Source: an uncultured Coprococcus sp.
Lineage (GTDB): Bacteria > Bacillota > Clostridia > Lachnospirales > Lachnospiraceae
Assembly (NCBI GenBank): GCA_934277375.1
Contig: CAKQTZ010000007.1
Span: 1-64,000, forward strand
Direction: 5' to 3'
Length of the DNA: 64,000 bases
The notes under the pieces are model-generated. The model saw nothing but the letters and a program-made list of their open reading frames with translations, ran no database searches and had not been told where the DNA came from. A program made the position numbers and the translations under genes. Shown here one piece after another: positions 52,045-60,736 of this stretch (position 1 is its first letter; each line of letters starts with the position of its first letter).

Positions 52045-52299
52045 ATGAATCTTCAAAATGACCCAAGACTTAAAAATATGCATCCTCTCAAGAGAGAGAT
52101 ACTTCTGAGACTTTCGCACACATCAACCAACATGACGCCGGAGCAGATGCTTCCACAGCTCATGGAGATAAACAAAGAGCTGAACAAAAGACAGCTCTCA
52201 TTCAGCAAAGCAGAATCCGAACTTGTCATAGATATCCTGGCAGAAAACATGACACCACAGGAAAAGCAGAAGATAAATCTTATAAAGAGCATGTTGTAA
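52045..52299 (+). CDS. Hypothetical small protein (84 aa)
   Basis: Short helical protein (PLKREILLRLSHTSTNMTPE, QMLPQLMEINKELNKRQLSF, MTPQEKQKINLIKSML). The start is the ATG at 52045, 2 nt past the previous stop, with AAAGGA in the end of that gene; a TTG six bases earlier overlaps the stop. Together with its upstream neighbour it forms a two-gene operon between the Cys/Gly-rich gene and an XRE regulator. Function unknown. Confidence 0.7.
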   Translation: MNLQNDPRLKNMHPLKREILLRLSHTSTNMTPEQMLPQLMEINKELNKRQLSFSKAESELVIDILAENMTPQEKQKINLIKSML

Positions 52300-52436
52300 C
52301 TCATATATATCCGCATTTCCTTATATCTGCATATGTATCTATTGGTTATATGTATCATGTTTTTGTGGCTTATGGATAGTGATTATATTCATCAATGATA
52401 TTTATATTTTTTATATAAAATTGGAGGATTAATTGA

Positions 52437-52775
52437 ATGGATATATTTGAAACAGGTGTTAGGATCAAAAACATTCGCAAGATGCGCAAATTAACACAGG
52501 AACAGCTTGCCGAAAAAGTAAACGTAACGCCACATTATATATATGAGATCGAACGTGGATACAAAACAATGAGCATATACACACTTGCGAGCATCGCCTA
52601 TGCCCTTAATGCTCCACTTGACTATATTATATTTGGCAAAGAGACTGCTCCAGAACAGGAAACTGAAGACTTTGCAGTTAAGGATGATCTGGACAAACTC
52701 ATAGAAACTATTCCTCTCACCAAGAGAGACAATGTGAGCAACGTTCTGAAAGGCCTTCTGCCATACATAAAATAG
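52437..52775 (+). CDS. XRE-family transcriptional regulator
   Basis: A 112-residue regulator: HTH at about 8-62 with the classical pattern IRKMRKLTQEQLAEKVNVTP, HYIYEIERGYKTMSIYTLASIA and a short C-terminal helical domain (DDLDKLIETIPLTKRDNVSN). GGAGG is 9 nt before the ATG. It stands alone with a terminator behind; its target genes may be the nearby small plus-strand genes, not shown. Confidence 0.92.
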   Translation: MDIFETGVRIKNIRKMRKLTQEQLAEKVNVTPHYIYEIERGYKTMSIYTLASIAYALNAPLDYIIFGKETAPEQETEDFAVKDDLDKLIETIPLTKRDNVSNVLKGLLPYIK

Positions 52776-52801
52776 CCTCAACCCCTTTGATATTGCACGC
52801 A

Positions 52802-52847
52802 AAAACAGACGATATAAACAATCAGAATTGTCTATATCGTCTGTTTT
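52802..52847. terminator. Convergent terminator of the XRE and BspA-like genes
   Basis: AAAACAGACGATATA (52802-52816) pairs perfectly with TATATCGTCTGTTTT (52833-52847); the loop holds a smaller ACAAT-ATTGT pairing. T runs exist on both strands. Confidence 0.88.
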
Positions 52848-52858
52848 ATATTGTCGCA

Positions 52859-53827
52859 CTATAACTTCCTGTATATCGCATCCGCGGTCATACCGCCGCG
52901 TTTCATAAGCACTTTATATTTTTCTTTTCTGGCCTGCCGTACTCTTATAACTACACCCGGCTTTATCTTTGCAAAGGCTTTTGCGCCTACTTTTCCAAGT
53001 TTTCCAGTCTTCACAGTTACTGATTTTATCTTTTTACAGCCGTAAAATGCTTTGTTGCCTATAACTGATACATCTTTTCCGATCCTTACCGTCTTCACAT
53101 TCCAGCAACCGCTGAATGCCTCTTTTCCTATCTTCTTTACATTGCTGCCTATCTCAATGCTCTTAAAACAGATATAGTTTCTGAATGCCCCTGATGCGAT
53201 CTCTGTCACCTTGAACTTTATACCACCTATATTTACTGTTGACGCAGTCTTTAATGATGTGTATTTTTTGCTGTTGATGTTGTACACAGCGCCCAGGAGC
53301 GTCACTGTACCTTTTCCATTTGCAGCAGACTTTGTCACCTTGTATTCATAGCTTCCAACCTTGTATTTCTTCCCATTTGGAATAACGATCCTGAATGTCT
53401 TTCTTACACTTCCTGTATAATTGCCAATACCTTTTATGACTACTCCGGCGACACCTGCCCTCTGGTTGTTCCTGTATGTCACCGTATAATCTCTGTCCTT
53501 TTTCAGTTTCACGCCGTTATATTTTACCACGATCTGATTCTGGGTTATCGCTGTTCCTGTATATTTTTTTGTCTTTATCCCGGATATCTTTACATCGCCG
53601 TCAGAGAACTTCTTTCTGATCTGCGTATCTGTCTCTTTATTCTCTGATATATTCGGCGTGGTTATCTCCGTTTTATCACCCGCTTCATGACCTGTGACTG
53701 TCTCAGCCCTGCCATCACTGTTTACTCTATATCCATACTCTCCACTCTCTGCGGCATATGCCCGAACTGGCATGATACACATGACCGCCATGATCATAAT
53801 CGCAAAACATCTGAATATCCTTTTCAT
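52859..53827 (-). CDS. Secreted BspA-like leucine-rich repeat protein
   Basis: A 322-residue exported protein. The signal peptide ends at AYA-AES. A linker is followed by an Ig-like beta domain (about 75-160: YTGTAITQNQIVVKYNGVKL, DRDYTVTYRNNQRAG, IKGIGNYTGS), a basic beta region, then BspA-type leucine-rich repeats (about 220-300: AFRNYICFKSIEIGSNVKKI, AFSGCWNVKTVRIG, AFYGCKKIKSVTV). There is no LPXTG or other anchor. The start at 53827 follows GGGAGG. Such repeats bind host or partner surfaces in gut bacteria. The protein is very Lys-rich. Confidence 0.88.
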   Translation of the reverse strand: MKRIFRCFAIMIMAVMCIMPVRAYAAESGEYGYRVNSDGRAETVTGHEAGDKTEITTPNISENKETDTQIRKKFSDGDVKISGIKTKKYTGTAITQNQIVVKYNGVKLKKDRDYTVTYRNNQRAGVAGVVIKGIGNYTGSVRKTFRIVIPNGKKYKVGSYEYKVTKSAANGKGTVTLLGAVYNINSKKYTSLKTASTVNIGGIKFKVTEIASGAFRNYICFKSIEIGSNVKKIGKEAFSGCWNVKTVRIGKDVSVIGNKAFYGCKKIKSVTVKTGKLGKVGAKAFAKIKPGVVIRVRQARKEKYKVLMKRGGMTADAIYRKL

Positions 53828-53991
53828 TATCCTAACCTCCCAGCTGCTGAACATCTGTCTTCTGAGCTGCATCATCATACAACTCCATCAAACTCCGCCG
53901 GTCTCTGAACAGTCAGCGCCGACTACATTTGCATTTATTATAACACAATGATATGACTTTGCGTTATGTTTTTAAATTTCTACACGTACAA

Positions 53992-54025
53992 TCTAAAAGG
54001 CCACATAGATTTTTATCTATGCGGC
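53992..54025 (-). terminator. Terminator of the type VII-like operon
   Basis: GCCACATAGAT (54000-54010) pairs with ATCTATGCGGC (54015-54025) with one mismatch; on the minus strand CCTTTTAG follows. It ends the six-gene operon about 35 nt after its last stop. Confidence 0.8.
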
Positions 54026-54060
54026 TTCTCGTAACAGAATGTTATGTCGATAAATGACTT

Positions 54061-54918
54061 CTAAAAAAGATCCCGGGCAACAACAAAATTCTCATTTGCT
54101 GCTTTGAAAACCATCATTACTATGGCATCTTTATTCCTTACCTCAATATTAAATGTATTTGGTGGATATATCATCTTTATCTTGTTTGATATAGCTTTTG
54201 CTAAAGCAAGCGCAAGTCCCTCGCACTCATAGTCGTAGTGAAGATTTCTAAATCTATTTATTGCAAAATTAAAGTCATCTCTTGGGTTAGAATAACTGCT
54301 TTCATATATATATTTAACCCCTTTGGTGGTAACTTCAAACATAAAAATACTCTCAATGAACTTTTTACTCGAACCAGAATCAGCATGAGATATCATTCTA
54401 TTGAACATCCCAACGGAATAATCTACCAGAGGCTCTATATTGGATGGATTGGATATAATTTTTTGATATGTTTCTTTGACATTAATATTATATTGCATAA
54501 TCTCGCTTTTAATACGATTATTGGTTTCGTCATCAATTTCCTTTGCTTTTATTTTCTTTTTTAAAGAATCAGACTTTTCTACCTTAGCAGTATAACTACC
54601 ACCAACTACCGGCAACACAAAAAAAGCTACTGCCACTATAAATGAACCTACATATATTACATTACCGGTCCCCAAAATACCATTTTTCTTTGTAATAATA
54701 ACAATAGCTATAACTATACATATAATAGTAATGACCATTCCCGCCACAAAAATTTTTGACCTTTTATTATTATACCTGTCTGAAGCATATGGGTCATACA
54801 TTATTTTTTTCTTTTTTTCCTCACCCTCTTCTCGAATTTTAGATTCAATCATCGCTCTTACATCACATGAGCCTTTCATGGATATGTATTTATTGTAACC
54901 TACATATTTATTATCCAT
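54061..54918 (-). CDS. Two-TM protein, last gene of type VII-like operon
   Basis: A 285-residue protein with a charged cytoplasmic N-terminus (EEGEEKKKK), two membrane helices (about 56-76 and 88-106) and a C-terminal soluble domain of 180 residues (helical KSEIMQYNINVKETYQKIIS; then IFMFEVTTKGVKYIYESSY). It does not look like EsaA, EssA or EssB. As the last gene, 16 nt behind a small ESX-like gene, it may be a membrane component of the system or the immunity protein to the nuclease-like partner. No family recognised. Confidence 0.8.
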   Translation of the reverse strand: MDNKYVGYNKYISMKGSCDVRAMIESKIREEGEEKKKKIMYDPYASDRYNNKRSKIFVAGMVITIICIVIAIVIITKKNGILGTGNVIYVGSFIVAVAFFVLPVVGGSYTAKVEKSDSLKKKIKAKEIDDETNNRIKSEIMQYNINVKETYQKIISNPSNIEPLVDYSVGMFNRMISHADSGSSKKFIESIFMFEVTTKGVKYIYESSYSNPRDDFNFAINRFRNLHYDYECEGLALALAKAISNKIKMIYPPNTFNIEVRNKDAIVMMVFKAANENFVVARDLF

Positions 54919-54934
54919 TATTATGTATCCTCTC

Positions 54935-55222
54935 TCACATTTTCTCTACACTCGCAACAATACTCTCTATTTCTTTCGCTTGTTCATCCACCTGTATAAC
55001 TAACAGATCTATTGAACCACTTGCATTTTCCTGAATATTGTTGATAGAATCCAATATTTCCAATATCTTATCACTGTATATTCCAAGACTATCCGACAAC
55101 GCTACAACTGCCTGTCTAAGCTTCTGACCTTCCTGCGCTATATCTCCATTGAGTGAGCTAAGATCCTGTGACAACTGTTGAAAATTTGCAACACCTTCTC
55201 TGCTTATATCATAAAAAGCCAT
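54935..55222 (-). CDS. ESX-like small helical protein sharing the effector N-terminus
   Basis: A 95-residue all-helical protein without Cys. Its start (MAFYDISREGVANFQQLSQD) matches the first residues of the 363-residue protein at 55822-56913 (YDISREGATALRRLGDS), and the similarity goes on to the end: LRQAV-LGIYSDKIL against LRKDV-IGLYYGFLI, and EIESIVASVE against RIDGIVADID. It is therefore a stand-alone version of that domain, as in LXG/WXG100 partner sets. It has no Trp-x-Gly. It lies 4 nt after the 55227-55502 gene. Confidence 0.85.
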   Translation of the reverse strand: MAFYDISREGVANFQQLSQDLSSLNGDIAQEGQKLRQAVVALSDSLGIYSDKILEILDSINNIQENASGSIDLLVIQVDEQAKEIESIVASVEKM

Positions 55223-55226
55223 ACCA

Positions 55227-55502
55227 CTAATGTCCCCCTTTTAATTGTTCTATCATCGTTATCTGTTTTAATATTTCCTTTCTCAAATTCTCCGCTTCTA
55301 TAGTTGTCTTAGAAAGTTCCTGTGTACATTCTTCCAAATCATCGATCGCCCGGCGGCTTAATTCATCATTTCCCATATTGTCACTACAGTCAATTGCTGC
55401 ATGCTGCATTTTCTGAATATCCCTGTTAACCTCGCTGATATATGTACCCAACAGATTAGTTACATGTATTAATGATTCAAGATCCACCTGTCTTTCTGCC
55501 AT
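55227..55502 (-). CDS. ESX-like small helical protein with CxDNMG motif, copy A
   Basis: A 91-residue helical hairpin-like protein: two long helices joined by CSDNMGNDELS, in the place where WXG100 proteins carry Trp-x-Gly. It is a paralogue of the next upstream protein (55522-55821): RQVD at the start, DC-DNMG-D-LS and ILxxIxxIE are shared. AGGAGGAGGG precedes the ATG. Likely forms a heterodimer with its paralogue or with the N-terminus of the large protein, by analogy to EsxA/EsxB. Confidence 0.85.
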   Translation of the reverse strand: MAERQVDLESLIHVTNLLGTYISEVNRDIQKMQHAAIDCSDNMGNDELSRRAIDDLEECTQELSKTTIEAENLRKEILKQITMIEQLKGGH

Positions 55503-55521
55503 AATATTCCCTCCTCCTTCA

Positions 55522-55821
55522 TTAGTATTTTCTTAATGTTTTCACATATCTAGTATTGCCTGCATCCTCTATTTTTTGAATTTCAAGTAAAATTTCCTGT
55601 CTGAAAAGTTCCACTTTTTTACAGCATCTGTAAAATCCCGGAAGACACTCATTAAGATTCTTCACCGCCTCCATACTTAGCGCATCTCCCCCCATATTGT
55701 CCTCGCAATCTTCAGCTGCATTTTTCAACTTGTGCGTATGCACTATAAGACTTTTTTCATAATTGGAAAGCAGCACCACTATCATTTTCAACGAATCCAC
55801 ATCAACTTGTCTATTCTTCAT
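55522..55821 (-). CDS. ESX-like small helical protein with CxDNMG motif, copy B
   Basis: A 99-residue paralogue of the protein at 55227-55502 with RQVDVDSLKMIVVLLSNYEK, CEDNMGGDALSMEAVKNLNE and EILLEIQKIEDA; it has extra cysteines (YRCCKK) and a basic tail. Its ATG follows the stop of the 363-residue gene without a gap, so translation is coupled to it. The pairing of two related small helical proteins behind a large effector-like gene is typical of LXG toxin operons in Firmicutes. Confidence 0.85.
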   Translation of the reverse strand: MKNRQVDVDSLKMIVVLLSNYEKSLIVHTHKLKNAAEDCEDNMGGDALSMEAVKNLNECLPGFYRCCKKVELFRQEILLEIQKIEDAGNTRYVKTLRKY

Positions 55822-56913
55822 TTATTTTCCCTCTCTTTGTTTCAGTTCCTTAATTGAAACGGGAGCGTCTTCCTCATTCCAATACAATTTGCAATCATGT
55901 GATTCTACATACTGCTGCTCTCTTTCATACTCAACAACAGCAGAACTTGAGTATCCCACTAGTCCTCTGTGCTGTATCTCAGCATGTATAACAGATGGCA
56001 CAAGTATATATCCATTATCTAACTGTTCATCCCAGGAGAAATGATTCTCCTTACGCCATTTTTCTACATCGTCCCTGACATAAGGTTTCTTTAACCCCGG
56101 AATATCCAACTGCATGTCCGCAACAATATTATCTGCTATTCTAAAATTTCGTCCTCTCGGAGCTTCTCCATTATCATTTTTTCCAAATACCGCTTTCAAT
56201 GCAGACAAACACATTTTTACAGGATCATTATTCTCCTTTTCATTAACACTCTGCTTAGATTCCAAACGCCATTTATCTATCTCCATCTCAAGATCATCAA
56301 GACTTTTTCCAGTTATTCGCTTCATAATCTGTGAATATGTAACACTTGCGACAGCTATTGAACTAAAATCCGCCTCGCCATCAACAACCGGTATTCCATT
56401 CAGATCAATACCATACTTATCACTCAGTATCTGCCGAATCTCTCTGATATTTCTGTCTTCTGGATTAAACTGATTATTTGGAACATATTTATCATTAAAA
56501 AAGAAGGTATCGCCTATATAATTTCCTTTCTTTTCGCCTTTTCTGTTGACTTCATTATTTCTAACAATCTTTACCACAGATGAATGATTAACCAATCTTC
56601 TAACCTCATGATTCATATATGCGTTATATCTATCCCAATCAATATCCGCAACAATACCGTCTATACGATCAGCCTTATCATATAGACTATGTATAATTTC
56701 ATTTATACCCGACTCATATTTAGTTATTCGTTCTGATATGCCGCCAATATGATCAATCAGAAAACCATAATATAATCCTATATTGCAACGTTCATTTTCT
56801 ACATCCTTGCGCAATCGCCTAATCTGTTCATTTACATCTGCAACAGTTTCTTCAAGTGAATCACCAAGGCGCCGGAGTGCTGTTGCCCCCTCTCTACTGA
56901 TGTCATATATCAC
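55822..56913 (-). CDS. Putative type VII-like effector with HNH/EndoVII-like C-terminus
   Basis: A 363-residue protein. Residues 1-95 form a helical domain homologous to the small protein at 54935-55222. A middle part (about 100-250) is polar. The C-terminal part (about 255-325) reads FRIADNIVAD, WRKENHFSWDEQLDNGYILV, PSVIHAEIQHRGLVG, which follows the layout of HNH/Endonuclease-VII-fold toxin domains (W..H..xWDE, LVP..IH, HxGG-like). The two usual histidines after Trp are replaced by Asp-Glu, so activity is uncertain. Start is GTG with GGAGG 8 nt before, lying in the end of the ATPase gene. Probably a secreted nuclease toxin. Confidence 0.8.
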   Translation of the reverse strand: MIYDISREGATALRRLGDSLEETVADVNEQIRRLRKDVENERCNIGLYYGFLIDHIGGISERITKYESGINEIIHSLYDKADRIDGIVADIDWDRYNAYMNHEVRRLVNHSSVVKIVRNNEVNRKGEKKGNYIGDTFFFNDKYVPNNQFNPEDRNIREIRQILSDKYGIDLNGIPVVDGEADFSSIAVASVTYSQIMKRITGKSLDDLEMEIDKWRLESKQSVNEKENNDPVKMCLSALKAVFGKNDNGEAPRGRNFRIADNIVADMQLDIPGLKKPYVRDDVEKWRKENHFSWDEQLDNGYILVPSVIHAEIQHRGLVGYSSSAVVEYEREQQYVESHDCKLYWNEEDAPVSIKELKQREGK

Positions 56914-56916
56914 GAT

Positions 56917-59900
56917 TTATTCCTCCACTACATTTCCATCATCATCCACAAACCAATCACTGTATGGCGCACCTTTATGGATATGCGGTCTCAGCGTCTG
57001 ATTTTTATATCCATCGCTGTAAATAAACGTTCCTTCGTCTAGCTGACTGGCTTTTTTGTCTCCAAGTATCGTATATGAATCATCTCTGGACATTGGAAAT
57101 GCAATCTTGTGTCTAAACAGTTTTGTTCTCAAACCTGTTTCTCCAAACTCCTGTACATTTCCTACATTAAGCAAAATATGAATTCCATAATACGCACCTT
57201 TCTGAATTAGATATTCTCCGCCCTCTTTAACTTCACGCAATGAGATATTTGTGACATTATGTATGCTTGATTCTTTTCTCTGATTTAATTGCGCTATCAT
57301 GTTCCTGTAATCATTTATAAGTCTTTGTTTCTCTTTGTTTGACGTGGCATTCTTTATCTGTGCCATCACCTCGTTAATATCTGGTTTATTTACCATTCCT
57401 GTCTCTATACTCTCCACCATACTATCAAAATCTACATTTTCCATATCTTCCATTATCTTCATATAATCAAATATGATGATCAATGTGTTGTGAATGATTT
57501 TACGGTCAAGATCGTTTTTCAGTTCTACGATCTTTGCACCAATCTCCTCTGGATCCGTAATTATACTGCACTCGCGAAGAACTGTCCTGCCGTATTTACT
57601 TATTAAAACCGATCTCCTTGTTCCCCATATTTCTACAGGCTTGTCCATCCTAGTATAACTAGATATCAGTGACAGTATAATATTCAACCTCTGCTCTCCG
57701 CCTTCACCAGCCATCAATATGTTTTCATAGTTCTCATTTCTTAATACAAATGGATCTGCAAGCTTGAAACTACAAGGTACTCCCGCGTACATATAGGTAT
57801 CACCCTCGACCAGAAGATCACTATCTGCATCTTTCTCATACCGCAGATAATACTTCATCTGGCTTTCCATAGTTTTAGGGCACAAACCATCTATATATAC
57901 AGGGTTTTTCTCTACATAAGAATGGTCATCTGTATCAGTACCCTTCCCCTGCGGTTGCATTTCTGCTTTTATCATGGATACCAATTGCTTAATTTCTTCC
58001 GGATCTACCCACATATTTTTTACATTCTCTATTCTGACTTTATCATCAGCACCATCATCCGAATCACGCCATTTATATATACTTTCATACGGTGGCATAT
58101 CCGCCATTATAGTTTTTATATCCTGAGGTATCTGATCTGATGTCAACCCCAAAGTTTGTTTCATTTCATCATATGTATTTCGTAAAGCAAAACGCATACC
58201 TATCTGTTTGCACGCCGTCTCTGTGAGACCTGACACACCTGTTGTATATGTTTGACTTGCAAATATAAATTTAAATCCCAAGGCTCTTCCTTTTGTAAGT
58301 AAATTCTCAAGCTTCAATGTGTAATCATTTACATGTCCCATGCCCCTTGTCTCACTGATTATCTGCGACATTTGGGCAAACTCATCTATAACAACCAAAA
58401 TAGCCGGGATATTCTCTGAGACTGGCACATCCTTCAACTTTCTCCAGCCTTTTTTTGCAAATATGCGTTGTCTATCATTCACTTCTTCGGTAAGCTTATC
58501 TAGTATATCGAATACCAAATTTTCGGATTTATCCAGCAAAACATATTTTACCTGCGGGGTTTCCCAATCTCCATACATTTTGAATTCCGTCATTTTAAAG
58601 TCCATAAGCCATAATTCAAGTTCATCTGGATGATAGCTCATAAGCAACCCACACAGTATTTCATGCAACAGCCAGGATTTACCAGAACCAGCCGCCCCCA
58701 TTACATAAGCAGCAAAAGTCATATCCTCAAAAGAACAGTATACTGGATCATCGTTCTCATCCACCGCAAACGGAACTATTATATCTCTCCGTCCATTCTT
58801 TGACTTCTCTGGCACATGCATCTCATATCTGTCAAAATACTTTGTTCCGATTCTTCCTTTACTACCTGTCATTTTCACGTCTTCAATAAATGACTTTGGT
58901 ATATGAAGCGGCACCGTCAGGAACGAAAAATTGACATACGAATCATTTTCCTTCAGATACAATCCTCCATCATCACTCACCACATCAATCCAGGATCTCT
59001 GAAGAAATTTTTCTTCTGTATGTATCTTGCACTCTCCAATTATCTTATCCATAAACAGCACTATAATTCCAAATCTTGCCGCATTGTTTACCAGAAGGCT
59101 CAGACTGTCACTGTTCTTTGATGAATATCCATCATGTAATCTGTTTATAATTATCAGCCTTATATTCGGAGTTTTTCCATATTTTTCTGCCACACTATAT
59201 ACGCTCTCTCCAGCCAGCCCACTGTCTATTTGCTTATATCTATCCGCTATAAGTTCCATATTACTGTTGATAGATCTATCATCCACCCCCACCATATCAA
59301 TAAGCCCTTTTTGTGCCACGCATCCAGCCAATTCGCCCATTACATCTGCGCTGTAATGTATCTCATCAAATACTGCTATCCTAAGATTATCCGCTCCATA
59401 TTTTCTTAACAGACTAAGTGTAAATGCCCTTACTCCGCACTTTACCTTCTGTTCATTATTATCATTATATGCAACTCGAATAACTGACTTTCTTTCCACA
59501 TTTATTCTATACGGACAATTAAGTGACTTTAAATTCACATTATAATTTTCCCCATAAATACGGCTTATAACCCCCGCTAAACTCTCTGGTGCATGAATAG
59601 GAATCTGTATATACCCTATTGCTACTCCTTGTTTACCCGTATTGCATTCATCCCAGTGAGAAAAAAAATTATCATTGATTTCTATTGTTTTTTTTGCTTC
59701 TGTAAGATATTCTGCTATATTTAATGAAAATTGTGATTCAGCTATCTCCCTGCATTTTGACAATACACCATCCCTTTGTTTCTGTATTTCTCCCAACATA
59801 TATGATGTCCTTTGATGATACTCTTCGTATTCTTTTTGCTTTTTATCTTCAAGTTTGTTTATTTCGTTATCTATATATGCTATATACGAACTACATAAAT

Positions 59901-60231
59901 CTACTATTTCTCCTGCCACCTTATCATCTCTTAAATCATCATTTACCATAAATATCATTGTATTAAGTTTCTTTATATCTGGGATAAGCATTCTTGAATT
60001 AATATTTAATTCATGTGAGGAATTTTCTTTTGCTATTCTATAATATTTTAGGATTTCATTTTTTTTATTATTAAGAGTCTTCTTTAATTGCTCATTATCC
60101 TCATATATCTTTCTTCTGTATGTCTGTTCCCACTCAAGAATATTTTTCTCTTGAACGTCTATGTTCTTATATTCATTTTGCTGCACATAAAAAGCTTCTG
60201 CCAGTTCCGTTATTTGCCTTTGTATACTCAT
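56917..60231 (-). CDS. Soluble FtsK/EssC-like ATPase with coiled-coil N-terminus
   Basis: A 1104-residue P-loop ATPase. Residues 1-195 are coiled coil, with no FHA domain or membrane segment. Three FtsK-like modules follow: one without P-loop (about 200-465), an active one with Walker A GAAGSGKS at 512-519 and Walker B ILVVIDEF at 611-618, and a third with degenerate P-loop (AGEGGEQR near 845) and a Walker-B-like TLIIIFDYM. The three-module order with a degenerate pair equals EssC of type VII systems, but membrane anchor is lost. GGGGG is 8 nt before the ATG. First gene of the operon. Confidence 0.9.
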   Translation of the reverse strand: MSIQRQITELAEAFYVQQNEYKNIDVQEKNILEWEQTYRRKIYEDNEQLKKTLNNKKNEILKYYRIAKENSSHELNINSRMLIPDIKKLNTMIFMVNDDLRDDKVAGEIVDLCSSYIAYIDNEINKLEDKKQKEYEEYHQRTSYMLGEIQKQRDGVLSKCREIAESQFSLNIAEYLTEAKKTIEINDNFFSHWDECNTGKQGVAIGYIQIPIHAPESLAGVISRIYGENYNVNLKSLNCPYRINVERKSVIRVAYNDNNEQKVKCGVRAFTLSLLRKYGADNLRIAVFDEIHYSADVMGELAGCVAQKGLIDMVGVDDRSINSNMELIADRYKQIDSGLAGESVYSVAEKYGKTPNIRLIIINRLHDGYSSKNSDSLSLLVNNAARFGIIVLFMDKIIGECKIHTEEKFLQRSWIDVVSDDGGLYLKENDSYVNFSFLTVPLHIPKSFIEDVKMTGSKGRIGTKYFDRYEMHVPEKSKNGRRDIIVPFAVDENDDPVYCSFEDMTFAAYVMGAAGSGKSWLLHEILCGLLMSYHPDELELWLMDFKMTEFKMYGDWETPQVKYVLLDKSENLVFDILDKLTEEVNDRQRIFAKKGWRKLKDVPVSENIPAILVVIDEFAQMSQIISETRGMGHVNDYTLKLENLLTKGRALGFKFIFASQTYTTGVSGLTETACKQIGMRFALRNTYDEMKQTLGLTSDQIPQDIKTIMADMPPYESIYKWRDSDDGADDKVRIENVKNMWVDPEEIKQLVSMIKAEMQPQGKGTDTDDHSYVEKNPVYIDGLCPKTMESQMKYYLRYEKDADSDLLVEGDTYMYAGVPCSFKLADPFVLRNENYENILMAGEGGEQRLNIILSLISSYTRMDKPVEIWGTRRSVLISKYGRTVLRECSIITDPEEIGAKIVELKNDLDRKIIHNTLIIIFDYMKIMEDMENVDFDSMVESIETGMVNKPDINEVMAQIKNATSNKEKQRLINDYRNMIAQLNQRKESSIHNVTNISLREVKEGGEYLIQKGAYYGIHILLNVGNVQEFGETGLRTKLFRHKIAFPMSRDDSYTILGDKKASQLDEGTFIYSDGYKNQTLRPHIHKGAPYSDWFVDDDGNVVEE

Positions 60232-60354
60232 ATCGTCATCCCCCTGCATCAGATATTCAAATATTATGAATCATTTATCCGTTTACAACACTGATTAGTT
60301 TCCAATATTTTTACATGCTTAATTAATTCTTTATATTCGCCTTTCAGTATTTAT

Positions 60355-60383
60355 AGTATATATTTATCAATTTTCACTGTCAA
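60355..60383 (-). promoter_or_regulatory. Sigma-A type promoter of the type VII-like operon
   Basis: TTGACA (60378-60383) and TATACT (60355-60360) on the minus strand with a 17-bp spacer, close to consensus, about 120 nt before the ATPase start. Confidence 0.8.
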
Positions 60384-60698
60384 TAGTATGCGTTTGAGAG
60401 CTTCCCAGTATCATGTATCTGATTAATGTTTTGTTGTACTGATAATTTAGTATTTAGAATTATAATTTATACGAGATACTTTTTATGGATATTCCCCAGA
60501 AGTTGGAGCTAAAATCAGATATTTAGAATCTAGATCAGAAAAGACTGTCTAAACAGACTTTTTCATGGTTTTCGAAGCTGCTGCAGGTGAATCTTCAGCA
60601 ACTAAAGAAACAGATGCTATGAAATCATACAAACTTATCAAATACCCAATCAACGACACATCTACAATATTCAAATGAAATTATATTCATACATAGAT

Positions 60699-60736
60699 AA
60701 AAGGTTATGCAGAAATCTATTTCCACACAACCTTTT
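60699..60736 (-). terminator. Possible terminator of leuS
   Basis: AAAAGGTT-x-TG pairs with CA-x-AACCTTTT (60699-60736); on the minus strand TTTTATC follows. The stem is AT-rich and has one mismatch. It lies 45 nt after the leuS stop. Confidence 0.55.

Noticed and set aside
56917..60231. ATPase as conjugative coupling protein of an integrative element
   Set aside because: No relaxase, integrase, excisionase or att-like repeats nearby; small ESX-like partners and three-module ATPase favour a type VII-like role.
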